DNA of 64,000 nucleotides from Euborellia annulipes. Its lineage: Eukaryota > Arthropoda > Insecta > Dermaptera > Anisolabididae. Positions within the stretch are counted from its first letter, which is position 1. The number at the start of each line of letters is the position of its first letter. Below, piece after piece: positions 34,324-44,316 of this stretch. The notes beneath the pieces are model-generated. The model saw only the letters and a list, made by a program, of their open reading frames with translations. It was not told where the DNA came from and did not search any database. A program made the position numbers and the translations under genes. The DNA lies in NCBI GenBank assembly GCA_023213315.1, contig JAKCPI010011536.1, positions 23,584 through 87,583 of the forward strand, given 5' to 3'.

Positions 34324-35030
34324 CAACCACATCGATCTTTCGATATGAGATTCCCACCCACACCTTTCCTTCATCTCACTTTTTTTTTTCTCTCCTCTCT
34401 TGCGACCAAATCTGATCTGATAAAAAGGAAATTGATTTTTTTTTCTTGTTTGCCTTCTTGTTATATTATTTTAATCAACATTTTAAACAGAATTTCCAAC
34501 AAATCACGATCTACTATCTGAGATATGAGATATCAAAATTTCGACTCAACAAGATTGAATTTTATATATGTATTATATATATTTTTTTTATATAGCTGTA
34601 TATATTGTATATGTAAAGAAAAATATTATGATCCTAAGAGGAATCTCGAGCCTAAGCTACTAATAATCTCACGAACAGAGAATAATAATGATAATGGGAA
34701 AGTAAATAATTTAAATTTTAATAGTAAAATGAAATGATTAACAAAAAATTTTCGGCATTTAAACATCCGTATTTATTTAGGAGATTGACAAATATACTAT
34801 GCCCAGTATAAGAGAAAACAAAAAGAAGGACGTCACGTCAATATAATTGACCACGACGTTTCGGTTTTCCCATTTCTTTTCTTCTTTCTATTTTAAACTA
34901 TTGCAATTTAAGAGCTCCTTTTGTATTAGACATAATAATAAAAAAAAAAAAAACTATTTCATATTTGTTGTCAAATATTTTATTTTTAAAATACTGTACC
35001 TATATATAAAATGTATAATTATTTAAAGTT
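33101..35030. other. AT-rich DNA with one unique patch and a CA/TA microsatellite
   Basis: 33780-34080 is less AT-rich and unique: AAGCGGCGCATAAATTC, CATCCAGCTGCCGGG, GGAAACGGTGGATGGTG, AGGGCCGTCGCCGCAG. (CA)n at about 34254-34297 runs into (TA)n to 34322. The 122-residue plus-strand frame across it is a microsatellite shadow. GACGTTTCGG at about 34854 is a lone hammerhead 3' piece without its core. Confidence 0.35.
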
Positions 35031-35098
35031 CAAGAAATCCCAAATGTGCAACGCAGCTAGTCGTTTTTCAATTTTTATTTATTTAACATAAAGTGCCA

Positions 35099-35139
35099 GG
35101 GTCAACGTTTCGGTCACATATAGGACCATCATCATGGCC
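35099..35139 (-). ncRNA. hammerhead-like motif (copy f-left)
   Basis: Minus strand: stem I GGCC against GACT (weaker than in the right arm), core ATGATGA (first base changed from C), extra T, stem II GGTC/GACC with an 8-nt loop, GAAAC, and GTT instead of GTC. Confidence 0.5.
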
Positions 35140-35262
35140 AAGCAATTTCAGTCACTCTCAGTCCATAATAACACAATATAAGCTTATCTACCAATTTGAT
35201 CATTGAATTTGTTATATTAATAATTTCTTTGGCCAATATGACCAATAAATTGAGAATGGCTT

Positions 35263-35302
35263 GGCCATGATGATGGTCCTATATGTGACCGAAACGTTGG
35301 CT
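35263..35302 (+). ncRNA. hammerhead-like motif (copy f-right)
   Basis: Plus-strand partner of the motif in the left arm: GGCC / ATGATGA / T / GGTC-loop-GACC / GAAAC / GTT / GGCT. Stem I GGCC/GGCT pairs with one G-T. Confidence 0.5.
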
Positions 35303-35439
35303 CTGGCACTTTATGTTAAATAAATAAAAATTGAAAAACGACTTGCGTTGCTCATTTGGGATTTCCTGAAACATAAATTGTATTATCAGCTATACACCTC
35401 AATTAAATGTAGGCCTATTCGTAATTATGTTAGAGATTA

Positions 35440-35530
35440 ATTTTTTACTTTTTCTTACCCTATATATGAAATATTTAGAGAGAGAAAGTATTGCGATCAT
35501 GTCGAAAATTCGATGTCGAGATTTTTTTTT
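35440..35530 (+). repeat. R1 dispersed repeat, 5' end only
   Basis: TTTTTTACTTTTTCTTACCC, TA-rich loop, AGAGAGAAAGTATTG, and ATTCGATGTCGAGATTTTTT. The rest of R1 is absent. Confidence 0.7.
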
Positions 35531-36725
35531 AATAGACTTTTATATAGGCCTAATTAAATTTGTATTTAGGAAACTATTATTGTATCATATTTATTTATAA
35601 GGAGTAGTTTAAATAATTCTTGAATTATATTTAAAAAAAAAATAATAGTTTAATTTTTTGACATACTTTAAGAAAGGGCTTACAAATATTTATTGGAATG
35701 GAGGGGGAGAGGAATTTCTTTAGTGTTACACAAGTTGACACAAACTCTGAAAATTTGAGACGTATTAACCTCAAAATGCGCATAAGCTAAACTAAAATCC
35801 TTTTCAAACTTAACCTTGTGTTATTTATTTATCTAAAATTAGAAGATAATTTAATTAAATTAAAAAAAAGGACAGGAAATTATTAGTTTTAGCTTTAAAA
35901 TTCCAGAATCCGCACTTAAATGTTTAAAAATAAAAGATGTCCAACCACCCAAGGTAAAATAAAAATATAATTAAAATAAAGTTTCACTTTAAAAATAACA
36001 ATAAATTTGAAAAATTAAATTTTGTTCTGAAATGGAAAAACGATGAAACCAAACAACAAAATTTTATCTTTCTCGAGACTCTCTGATTTGTTTTGGTTTA
36101 CATCACGAAAATTTAAGGTAACTCGAAGCAAAAAAAAAAAAAAAAAATGACATTTCTTTACGTTCTTAAATCATCGAAACAAAACCATCTTCCGGCATCT
36201 TCGAAATTCCTTTTAAACACGGAGATAAAAGAGAGGAGAGGAGAGAGAGATAGAAAAAAATTCAAGTTAAGCTGATCCCGTTAGGTCCGGGACGGCAAAT
36301 GGATTGATTGTCAGGTTTCCAAGGGGACCGAGTTTGGTGCTCGGGTGGGGCAAAAAAAAAAACAAAAAAACAATAGGATAAATGCCAGAGGACAGGAGCA
36401 AAAAATCATGCATTCACGGACATGTCACTTTTTTGCTCTGATTTTTTGCTTGATTCAAAGAGGTAACAAACAATAATGTCAACCTGGAAGTGTTTTCGAC
36501 TATCATAAATTGTGAGAGGAAGCGGAGTGAAGCATTCCTTCTTTCGAAGAGTTAAAAGTTATTAGTAAATAAATAATACTAATAAGATTCATTAATCAAT
36601 GCATATTTAATTAATAATATGATAAAATATAACCCATAATTTAAAACAAAAAAATCGAAAACTGTGTGATGATTGTTGAGGAAGAGAGGACAGGCAAATA
36701 ACAAAAAAAAAAAAAAACTAATTCT
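35531..36725. other. AT-rich DNA with a unique patch at 36170-36450
   Basis: The patch contains CCATCTTCCGGCATCTTCG, a (GA)n run, CTGATCCCGTTAGGTCCGGG, ATGGATTGATTGTCAGG and GGGGACCGAGTTTGGTGC. It is unique here and less AT-rich. ATTGATTGTCAGG resembles a PBC/Meis composite site, but a single match is weak. No gene. Confidence 0.35.
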
Positions 36726-36763
36726 TCAACGTTTCGGAATCGCATCGCTCCCATCCTCAGGAC
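36726..36763 (-). ncRNA. hammerhead-like motif (copy g)
   Basis: Minus strand: CTGAGGA, extra T, GGGAGCG..ATTCC (imperfect stem II), GAAAC, GTT. Same subfamily as copy a (GGAGCGA loop). GTT is a permitted but weaker cleavage triplet. Confidence 0.5.
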
Positions 36764-36942
36764 TATAAAATCTCAAATAATAAGCAAATAAAATCTTTTA
36801 TGGCTTAAAATGGAACTGAACCGAAAAAAAAAATATTTCTGATACGAACATGCGAATTCTAAAAAAAAATTATTTGTAAGATTAATTTGGATAATATTAA
36901 TAAAAGAATTTGTTTTAAGGTGTTAAACCTTGTAAAGATAAC

Positions 36943-36976
36943 AAAGTTTCGGCCACTCATTCTGGCCTTCTTCAGG
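36943..36976 (-). ncRNA. hammerhead-like motif (copy h)
   Basis: Minus strand: CTGAAGA, extra A, perfect stem II GGCCA/TGGCC with a 7-nt loop, GAAAC, then TTT in place of GTC, so the cleavage site is lost. Downstream (36985-37090) a degenerate inverted partner with CGAAACATTG and CACAGTTAAACCGAAGACAA follows, as at 47830. Confidence 0.55.
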
Positions 36977-37230
36977 TACAATTCAGTTAAGAGTCGGTCG
37001 AAACATTGTAATCTTCACAAATAAATCACAGTTAAACCGAAGACAACATTCTTTTATTAAAGTTAACAACAATGAAAGCCTAAGCTCCAAAATTTGGATA
37101 ATAGGTTAAAGAACAGTCAGTCACTATCGAAATTGTTCGTTAACCTAGAGCTTCGAATTACTATACTAGGGTAGATATATTTTTCTTGATGTTGGTATAT
37201 TTGGGCATGTGGTTTTTCTTGTGTTTCTTC

Positions 37231-37624
37231 TAGGGTCCGACCGAAACAAGATTTTCAGCCGAAACTGAAACCGAATATTCGGCCTCAACCTTAGTTTCGG
37301 CCGAAACCGTAACCGAAACCGAAACTTGTATTTCCTATAAAATTTTTTTTTCATTTTACTTTTTTTTTTTTTTTTGAATTTTTTTTCCCTTCCGTGAAAA
37401 TCATTTTACCTTTTTTTAGGGAGACTAAAATTTTTTTCTCCCTCAAGAGCAAATTATTTGACCTTTTTTTTTTTTTTTGCATGCGAGTCTCATCCCATTT
37501 TTTCAGACTCTGGTTTCGGCCGGCCGAAAGGTTCGGCCACTTTTTGGCCGAAACCGAAACTACGGCCGAAACCATGATTTTTGGCCGAAACCGTAACCGA
37601 AACCGAATATTCGGTCGGTTCCTA
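37231..37624. mobile_element. hAT-like MITE (CCGACCGAA family)
   Basis: Termini TAGGGTCCGACCGAAAC and GGTCGGTTCCTA are TIRs, with many CCGAAAC and GGTTTCGG words inside. Perfect 8-bp target duplications GTTTCTTC at 37223-37230 and 37625-37632. 394 bp. The 62-85 residue frames in it are repeat shadows. A related nested copy is at 42811-43090. Confidence 0.92.
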
Positions 37625-37632
37625 GTTTCTTC

Positions 37633-38208
37633 TGATAATCAAAGTTGTTAGAACAGAAAAATATTTCCGTTTTATTGTTCGTTAAATGATCAGTTACTCT
37701 ATGTATTGATAAAATTGTAAATGAAGAATTAAGTACGGAAATTGGTGAAAAGATGCAAAAGAGAATAATTATAGGGCTACTGAATATTTTTTAAGAGTAT
37801 TTTTTTTTTTTTTTTTATTAATAGTGAAAATAGATTTTTAATTAGTTGGTCAATTTTGTTAGAAAATTATATTATTTTGCAGCAGAATTTTTTTTAACTT
37901 TTAAATTAGAAAAAAAAGACCTCCATTTTCTAAAAGGGCCCCTCCCACTCCCTCTCTTAAACTCGCTCCAAACTCTGGCTCCTGTTCTGATCAATACCGA
38001 GGGAGCGTGGATCAATTCCCGGCCAAGATCCTCTACAACTATTTGTGAGTTTGTAATTTACAATATAAATGGAAAGACACACTGAGAGAGCGAGATGGGG
38101 ATACTGAATAGAGGAGGAGAGGAAATTCATCTCGCAAGTTGAGAACGTGAGTCAATGAAGTTATAGCCAAGATGTATAAAAATGTAACAGAGTTTGCAAG
38201 CATGTGTA

Positions 38209-38245
<37 letters not shown>

Positions 38246-39708
38246 TGGGCTCTGACCTTTTCCCAGGGCTGCTGATGACTTGACAGACCCAGAGAGAGCG
38301 AGAGAGGAGATATGGACCTACATTTGCCAACTACCATTACAGCGCACACACAACTTTAGACTCCGAACTTAAATGCAAAACTTTTTTACCATTTCGTTGA
38401 AATGGAAAAAATCGACTTACTCTTTACTTTACTTACTATTTAATCAAAAGTTTGGCAACCTTAAAAAAAAAAATGAAGTCATTAAAAGCAAACAATGTAT
38501 GAAGGAATAGTAATTAAAGAAATGAGAGTTTTATATATGAGATGAAATTACACTTCTTTTATACCATATGGTCCATTGTCATAAAATCTCTTATTATTGC
38601 TTTATTCTTTCTGACGTTATATTATTATAAAAAAGATTTTTTTTTTTATAAAATTTATCATTTCAAATGTTTGTAGCGTAAAAAAAAAGATGATTTTTCT
38701 AATTTAAAATTCAAGCTTAAATTATTAGATTTTTTTTATAGTGTTGGGTAAATTCTTGTAATTTAAAAAAAAAAAAAATTGTATTTTATTATTATTCTGA
38801 CCAGGGAAAAAAATTTGAAATTTTATTATCATGTTCGTGACATTTTATATAAAAAAAAAAAAAAAAATCTAATCAAATTAGCCAAAACAAAGTTTTTTAT
38901 TCTTATAACCAGTTGTTGTCTCTTAGAACAAAAGTTTGTTTCATGATCTTCCATATGTTAACCGAGCTAAGTCTAGCACTATTTTTTTTCAAATGTCAAT
39001 AAAGAAATGTGACCGATGGAAAGCAAACGATCGTCTCACTGCCTGACGCTTGATATGAAAAAGGGATAAAAGGCTAACATAAAGGAAAGGAAGAAATGTC
39101 AGCCTTAGCTCGAGTAACTCGTGGTCGCCATCCACGTACTCACTAGAAGTGAGCCCCTGAGTGCATATTTGTAAAGATAGTCTAATTTATTACCAAAAAC
39201 TTATTTTTTATTAAAAAATTTTAATATCTTGATTTGCATTCAGAAATTTTAATATAGAAAATGGTCAAAAATTTAATTTTAAGAAAACGAAAATGGGCGT
39301 ATGACTTTATTCACTGGAAAAAATGGCAATTTTTTTGCTTAAAGATGAGTTAAAAAAAAAAAAAAAAAAAAAATTGATTCTGAAGTTTATTAATCGCTAT
39401 TTTTTTTATAGAAGAGTTTTTCTTTCTGCACAAATTGAGTTCAAATTTAGTCTGATCTGATTAGCCATTCGGAATCTACAATGGTTTAAACTTTCAAATA
39501 ATAATTCCCCGCCGCGCCTCTCACGCGGTAAAATGAAATAATAGGAAAAAAAATAAATTATGTAGAAAGATTCTCAACGAAGTTATTTTTTATCGAACTT
39601 GCTGCAGCTTCTTTCGTTTCACAGGTTTTCGGTGTTAGGAATAAAACAATTTAAAAAAAAACTATTTTATTTTTATTTTTTCAAGTGGGCCGACTGAATG
39701 CATTTTTA
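37633..39708. other. AT-rich DNA with a (GT)n tract and short GC-richer patches
   Basis: 37930-38050 holds CCCCTCCCACTCCCTC and GGATCAATTCCCGGCC, the latter B-box-like but without an A box. (GT)n at about 38211-38237. 39000-39170 has CGATCGTCTCACTGCCTGAC and CTCGAGTAACTCGTGG. No exon supported; the frames around 37846-38349 lack context. Confidence 0.35.
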
Positions 39709-39738
39709 ACAGTTTCGAATCAAGATTCGTCTTCAGGG
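39709..39738 (-). ncRNA. hammerhead-like motif (copy m)
   Basis: Minus strand: CTGAAGA, then CGAATC-tt-GATTCG as a perfect hairpin, then AAAC. If the outer C-G is opened, the layout is the usual core, extra C, stem GAATC/GATTC, GAAAC. CTGTT follows instead of GTC. Stem II is unlike any other copy, yet complementary. Confidence 0.5.
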
Positions 39739-40439
39739 CCTGGAATAAATGGTCAAATCTTTAGCTGAAGAATTATTCTTTCTAACTATTCTATATTTAA
39801 AAATAATTTGTAAAGTAAGTAGTGAGTGAAAGATAGTCACAAGCCACAAAAGAGAGGTTATGCATATTAAAATATATCTATACTCTTATCATATCGTAAT
39901 TAGAGTTGGAACTGGTGCTTGTTGGGTGCCAAGAATCATAACTATCAGTATCAAAAGAATCAGACTCTTCATTTTCATCTCCCTTATTTGTAGAAGTCGT
40001 TTGAAATTTCATTCACTTCAGATTTCGACGCCATTTTGCTATTGCTTATGACTATCTTACTTCTCAAATCATCACTAGCTGGCCAAGTAAAGAACTTCCA
40101 CATATTATATGCAGCCAATTATTGTAAATTTAAGGAACTTCTTTGTGTGTTATTAAAGAGGGAATATTCAAAGAATGCAATGACATGAATATCTCAAAAA
40201 TGACAAAATGGTCTCTAAGCCCTTCATATATTATATGTATTTTAATTGTATTATAAAACTGGCTAACAAAAATAAGAAAATGTTTTGATGAAAATATAGA
40301 TCATGATAAGTTACTTTACTTCTTCCTTTGGGATATTATTATATCAGAGGGGTTCATAGCTGACTTGTGAGTGGAAATTTCAAAATAAAGAAAAAATAGG
40401 GTAAGAAAAAGTTAAAACAAAGAAAAAAATATGGGGAAT
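39739..40439. other. AT-rich stretch, no gene seen
   Basis: Includes a 63-residue plus-strand frame near 39860 with no supporting signals. Nothing else recognised. Confidence 0.45.
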
Positions 40440-40800
40440 GACTTCCCCGAGACTTTCTCGTATGTTCTTTTGGAATTACGTTAGGGTGTATGTGTGAACA
40501 CGATTGCTTAAAAATAAAGCAGCTAGATGGATGAAATTTGGTATATGCTCCTTACACTAAAATTGTAGATTTCTATGACTTTTGGAGTAAATACGTTTCT
40601 TGGAAGTAGTACTTTACCTAATAAGTTTTTTCAGAAATTTCGAAATTTTCAATTTTTTTGTCATATTGTGATAAATTACTCTATTTTAAAAAGTTTTTAT
40701 TCTTTGACATTTTTTCAAAAACTGAATAGATTTTTAGTTATCGAAGGTAATTATTAAAATAATTTTTTTAATTGATATTTTTTTTTTTTAATTTGTTGAG
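40440..40800 (+). repeat. R1b repeat (subfamily of R1)
   Basis: Shares with 44572-45000 and 58225-58800 the blocks TTTCTCGTATG, GTGTGAACACGATTGCTTAA, TTTGGAGTAAATACGTTTC, GGAAGTAGTACTTTACC, AAACTGAATAGATTTTT. The layout parallels R1 (stem with AGAAAGTA, GTG-rich tract, AGTAC word) but the sequence differs, so it is a sister family. The 60-residue frame is a shadow. Confidence 0.7.
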
Positions 40801-40861
40801 TATAAAAAAAAATAACATTTTTAAATTTAATAATTCTGAAAAAGGCAGAAAAATCGAGAAA

Positions 40862-40960
40862 ATTCGGGTTAAGCAAGGCTAAGAACTGCTGGACCTTGGA
40901 TAGGTGACCCGCTGAGTGTTGAGTCTCTCACCTGCTGGAAGCTATTTTATTTAATTTCCC
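40862..40960 (+). mobile_element. 5S rRNA-derived SINE (SINE3-like) head
   Basis: GGGTTAAGCAAGGCTAAGAA, CTTGGATAGGTGACCCGCTG and CACCTGCTGGAAGCT follow the order of the 3' two-thirds of 5S rRNA, including the internal control region (5S: GTTAAGCA... and GGATGGGTGACC). It is too diverged and short for a functional 5S gene and has no terminator T-run at the right place. Position next to R1b suggests another retroelement layer. Confidence 0.6.
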
Positions 40961-41831
40961 AAAAGTCAAATGATCTTAGAGGCCGAAATATAAATTGAAA
41001 ATACAATTAACTTTAACACCCGTCTCAGGAAAAAAATAAATAAATCCCACCTCAATAATGAATAAAAAGTTAAAATATGTATATTTATTTCCTTTAGTAA
41101 AATAATTTTTTCATATTCATTTTTTTAAATTATTTAATTTGTTTTTTTCTTCTAATTTGATGAATATAAAAAAAAAAACAAATAGTTTTATTTTTATTTC
41201 TGTCTTTAAGAATTTCTAAGAAAAGATGACGTCGCGCGCATTGTTTGGAATCCGGTTTGTGTGCACCCAGGGCGGAGACTCAGCATCTTTAAGCGACTCT
41301 CTCCATCTCACTCGCACTCATTACCTTCGCTCTCTTCCTTCTCCAATGCCATTTCAGAGCCCCTATATATTTGAATTTATGCTTTTTCGAGGAGGGGGGG
41401 CACCTTTTGGGCCCCCTCCCCTCCCCCTCCCCCTTTAGGTTGTCCCCTCCTTGATATTTATACTAATTTTATGAAATTTGTTTGATTAAATTAAAGATTA
41501 ATTTCATTTTAACAAAAGGGTTTATAGAGTGGACATCAGAGGCAGCACTTGCCGGCGGTTCCTTGTAATTAGGCACACCATTTGCTTGCAAGGCTGTCTG
41601 TCTTTATTCGCTTCGAGTCCCTAAAGAAAAAAAATATTTTTTTTTTTTTTTGAAATTCCTATCGGGATCCCCGTTTATTTATCCTCTCCTCGTAGAGTTG
41701 CCTGGGGGCTATTGTGATGAGATCCTATATTCCAATCCAGGGCTTGCTTGAAGTTTTGTTTACATTAAATAAATATTTTTATTTAATGGAAAATTCCGCA
41801 CGCCTAGGATTTGAACAGGGATCTCCTTTGT
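40961..41831. other. AT-rich DNA with a GC-richer patch at 41225-41455
   Basis: The patch has GACGTCGCGCGCATTG, GCGGAGACTCAGCATC and the C/G-rich GGGCCCCCTCCCCTCCCCC, possibly decayed transposon ends. 41540-41720 holds GGCAGCACTTGCCGGCGG and TTGCCTGGGGGC. The 70-residue frame is not convincing. Confidence 0.35.
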
Positions 41832-42129
41832 AGAAGTCGCAGTGACGGCGCTACGGGGGGCTAGGGGGCATGCGCCCCCCCCGGCAAGGACCTCTGCCCC
41901 CTGGATGCCCCCCAAACAGCTCGAAAACCAAATAAAAAAAAATTTTCTAAAATTATTCACTTAAAAAAATGTAAATTTTTTAAACTTTTTATTACAGCGT
42001 AAAAAAGAAATTATTTTTTTTTTTTATTCTTTATTTTAATAAATAAATTTAGTTACTTTCAAGTTTTTGTCAAATATCTCTTTTGTGCCATTAAAATGTC
42101 ATCGAAAAGAAAAAATATCCGATAACTTC

Positions 42130-42180
42130 ACCAATCGAAATGAAATAAATAGAGACGGGGTCTAAATGGCCTTCGATGCC
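42130..42180 (+). mobile_element. SINE-B 3' part, interrupted by SINE-A
   Basis: GAAATGAAATAAATAGAGAC, GGGGTCTAAATGGCCTTCG, ATGCCGAAAAAGTCC: the SINE-B tail as at 48105. It resumes after the SINE-A insertion with AGTCCTAAATTAAAA (42451 onward). Confidence 0.75.
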
Positions 42181-42190
42181 GAAAAAGTCC

Positions 42191-42445
42191 TTTTTTTTTT
42201 AAACAATCACACTTTTTTCTCATTCACACTCACATTCACACAGTCTTTTCGGCAACTTAGGGCATATAAGACTTTGACGATAACCGTTATTTATGAATTT
42301 TTCTATATTAGGGTCCAGGCATTCTTATTTAAGCCATTTGGTATCCAAATGGCTTAAATAAAATCATCGGACTACCTGGGGTCCGAACCCGCGATGTTTG
42401 GTATACGAGGTTAGCACGCTAACCTCTACGCCAAGCCCCGAGGGC
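42191..42445 (-). mobile_element. SINE-A copy 3, inserted into SINE-B
   Basis: Reverse copy: poly-T, CACACTTTTTTCTCATTCAC, body, reverse B box (GGGGTCCGAACCC). Head subfamily with GGTTAGCGTGCTAACCTC (read in reverse: TTAGCACGCTAACCTC), unlike copies 1, 2 and 4. Perfect 10-bp target duplications GAAAAAGTCC at 42181-42190 and 42446-42455. Confidence 0.93.
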
Positions 42446-42469
42446 GAAAAAGTCCTAAATTAAAAAAAA

Positions 42470-42720
42470 AAACTATTGAGCCCCAATCTAAAAAAAAATT
42501 TTCTTCTTCGAGTACAAGTGTAAATCCACCAGCTATGAATCAAGCTCAAGTGATTCAGGAGAAATTGATACTGATTTTGAGAAATTCTGCGTATAGCCAA
42601 TATCTTACAGAAACATTTCTGGGCTTTCATACTTCTCAGGAGGAAGCCTGCCAACCAAAAGTGAAAATATTTCCCTGTACGAAATTCGGTAAGGTTCAGT
42701 GCTGGTGGTGTGACATTTTT
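42470..42720 (+). pseudogene. possible remnant of a hAT transposase N-terminal region
   Basis: A low-repeat, codon-like stretch inside the hAT element. One frame reads SSSSDSGEIDTDFEKFC before a stop; another (42535-42723) reads MNQAQVIQEKLILIL... ending KIFPCTKFGKVQCWWCDIF. FP..TKFGK and the acidic serine-rich leader recall the region before the TTF-type zinc finger of some hAT transposases, from memory of the family only. Frames are broken and the rest of the protein is absent. Confidence 0.3.
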
Positions 42721-43140
42721 TAGATCCTCTTTAAAATGTATATTTTCCTTTTGCCCTTGGAATCTTTTGAAGCACACTTTACTCTTGTACTTTATAACGC
42801 CTATGTCGACTAGAGTCGGACCGAAACAAGATTTTCAGCCGAAACCGAATTTTGGCTTCAATTTTAGTTTCGACCGAAATCGAAACTTGTTTTAAAAATT
42901 TTCTTAAAATTTCCTATATAAAATTCATCTTTTATTTTTAGTAAAATTTAAGTGCGAATTTCACTCGACGTTTTTTTTAGTGCACGAGCATAAATAATTC
43001 CATCTTTTCAAACTCAGGTTTCGGGCAGGACGAAGTTTCGGCTGAAATTTGGCCGAAACTGGCCGAATTTGAAACTTCTGTCAGTTCCTAAGATCGACAC
43101 AAAAATCTGGTCTAACTATCACACCAGATTTTTTGTTTCT
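42720..43140 (+). repeat. R1 3' part, split by a hAT MITE
   Basis: Left piece TTAGATCCTCTTTAAAATGT, AAGCACACTTTACTCTTGTA and right piece GATCGACACAAAAATCTGG, CACACCAGATTTTTT match R1 around 27830-28110. The X-box part is deleted. Confidence 0.7.
42811..43090. mobile_element. hAT-like MITE (CCGACCGAA family), nested copy
   Basis: Termini TAGAGTCGGACCGAAAC and TCTGTCAGTTCCTA with internal CCGAAAC words, as at 37231-37624. Flanks ATGTCGAC and AGATCGAC match at 6 of 8 positions, a decayed target duplication. Confidence 0.7.
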
Positions 43141-43435
43141 CTGTTGATGTAGCCTATATATTTATTGACTGCCCCCCTGTTGACAAGTTTGCCCCACTCC
43201 TGCCCCCCACTGAGAATAAGCTAGCGCCGTCACTGAGAAGTCGACACCCTAGCTCACTACACCAGCGAGCCCCCAAAGAAAAAAAATAAATAAAAATTTA
43301 ATTATATAACAATTTATATTATTTTTCCTTAGAGAGATTTAATTATTTAATTATCTTAATTAATTGGCTTTAATTTTTCATAAGGCAAGGCGACAATCAA
43401 TTCAATGTCATCCAATCGGCAAACTCTAGAATTTT

Positions 43436-43572
43436 TTTGCGTCTGCTCTTTTGAGAAATTGCGGACCCGAGTCTTTTTCCTGGACTCTCCATAACGTCCT
43501 CTATAAGGCGGCAAAATTACGGGAAGTTGGTGACAGACGGACAGACGGACACTCCGCTATTATAAATATAGA
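43436..43572 (-). mobile_element. Helitron 5' end fragment
   Basis: Read on the minus strand from 43572: TCTATATTTATAATAGCGGA, then GTCCGTCTGTCCGTCTGTC, then AACTTCCCGTAATTTTG. The 5' end of the Helitron at 11751 has the same plan (TCTATATATATAATTCAC, GTCCGTCTGTC, AACTTCCCGTTGGAATTTTG). The 3' end is not found. The 127-residue frame that starts here runs into homopolymers and is not a gene. Confidence 0.75.
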
Positions 43573-43830
43573 TTTTTTCTTTTCTCTTACCTCTATATAT
43601 GTTAACATATATAGAGCCAGGGCGGGGTCTAGGGGGGGGTGGGGGCCCGGCCCCCGGGGGGGGGGTTTCGGGGGGGGGGAATTTTTTTTTTTTAAAAAAA
43701 AGGTAAAAAATTTTTTTTTGGGGGGAAATTTTTTTTTCCCAAAAAAAAAAAAACTTTCAAAAAAATATTTTGGGGGGGGGGGGAAAAATTTTTTTTTCCC
43801 CCCAAAAAAATTTTTTTTTTTCTGCTTTTT
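43573..43830. mobile_element. R1 5' hairpin fragment interrupted by a homopolymer-filled element
   Basis: 43573-43616 is the R1 5' hairpin (TCTTTTCTCTTACCTCTATA ... ATATAGAG). Then CCAGGGCGGGGTCTAGGGGG begins an element whose interior is almost only G, T, A and C runs up to 43822, followed by TATAGAG again, a likely target duplication. It resembles the block at 4193-4370; the sequence is probably not a faithful consensus. Confidence 0.4.
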
Positions 43831-43836
43831 ATAGAG

Positions 43837-43905
43837 CAGCGGTTCCCAACCCGTGGGCCGCGGGCTGATTGAAACTGGGCCGCGGACGTCTAAGAGAAGA
43901 TAAAA
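43837..43905 (+). mobile_element. hAT MITE left end (CAGCGGTTCCCAACC family)
   Basis: CAGCGGTTCCCAACCCGTGG then GCCGCGGGCTGATTG matches the complete element at 16676-16830. The right end is not found before 44100. Confidence 0.65.
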
Positions 43906-44198
43906 ATTATTAAAATAAAAAAAAAATAATAAAATTTTTCAATTTTTTTTAAAACAATTATTTGTTTAAATAAAATCCTTGTTGCACAATTTTACAATTT
44001 TGTTTTAAGAATACCTACCAAACGATTTTACTTAAACATACACGCATTCATTTATATATATGCGAAAATAATATTATACAAATTCATTTGTATAATATAT
44101 AGATGATGACTGAACTATTAACAGATATGAGTAGGATGGCAGCCAGGAAAGAAATCAGACAAAAATTCAATCAATTTTTATCTAATTTTATTACAATT

Positions 44199-44238
44199 GC
44201 CGACGTTTCGGACGCAAATCGCGTCCTTCCTCAGGACC
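44199..44238 (-). ncRNA. hammerhead-like motif (copy j), strongest stem II
   Basis: Minus strand: CTGAGGA, extra A, stem II GGACGC/GCGTCC (6 of 6) with a 5-nt loop, GAAAC, GTC. Stem I is short (GGTC against GGCA, three pairs counting G-T). TAATAAAATTAGATAAAAAT follows, as after other copies, then CTGGCTGCC. Confidence 0.65.
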
Positions 44239-44316
44239 TATGATCAATTCATTTGTATATATTTACATGTTTTTTAATGACACCTGTATGATTTTGTTTT
44301 GATTTTTCTTTCCAAA

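Larger units (their letters stand above)
35031..35368. mobile_element. fold-back element with hammerhead-like motifs in both arms
   Basis: Arms of about 110 bp (35031-35142 and 35259-35368) are near-perfect inverted repeats containing CGTTTTTCAATTTTTATTTA, AACATAAAGTGCCAG and the ribozyme-like block. The 116-bp loop is AT-rich. The geometry is two facing copies of one retroelement end, as reported for Penelope-like elements that insert in tandem or inverted arrangement. Confidence 0.75.
41840..43235. mobile_element. hAT-type element, 1.4 kb, heavily nested
   Basis: Perfect 14-bp TIRs CAGTGACGGCGCTA and TAGCGCCGTCACTG. Perfect 8-bp target duplications AGAAGTCG at 41832-41839 and 43236-43243. 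The subterminal regions are C/G-rich. The interior holds a SINE-B fragment split by SINE-A copy 3, a possible transposase remnant, and an R1 piece split by another hAT MITE. ATGTCATCGAAAAGAAAAAA at about 42097 would encode MSSKRKN, then a stop soon after. Non-autonomous. Confidence 0.93.

Noticed and set aside
34047..34415. 122-residue plus-strand frame
   Set aside because: Its middle is the (CA)n(TA)n microsatellite read as repeated His-Thr and Ile-Tyr.
34851..34895. GACGTTTCGG as a further hammerhead
   Set aside because: The 3' half is present on the minus strand, but the expected core is a purine run without CTGANGA and no stem II forms.
37960..38060. tRNA-like B box GGATCAATTCCCGGCC
   Set aside because: No matching A box at the right distance and no second copy of the surrounding sequence in the window, so not called as tRNA or SINE.
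43451..43834. 127-residue plus-strand frame
   Set aside because: It starts in a Helitron end, crosses an R1 hairpin and continues through homopolymer blocks giving poly-Gly, Phe and Lys. Not a protein.
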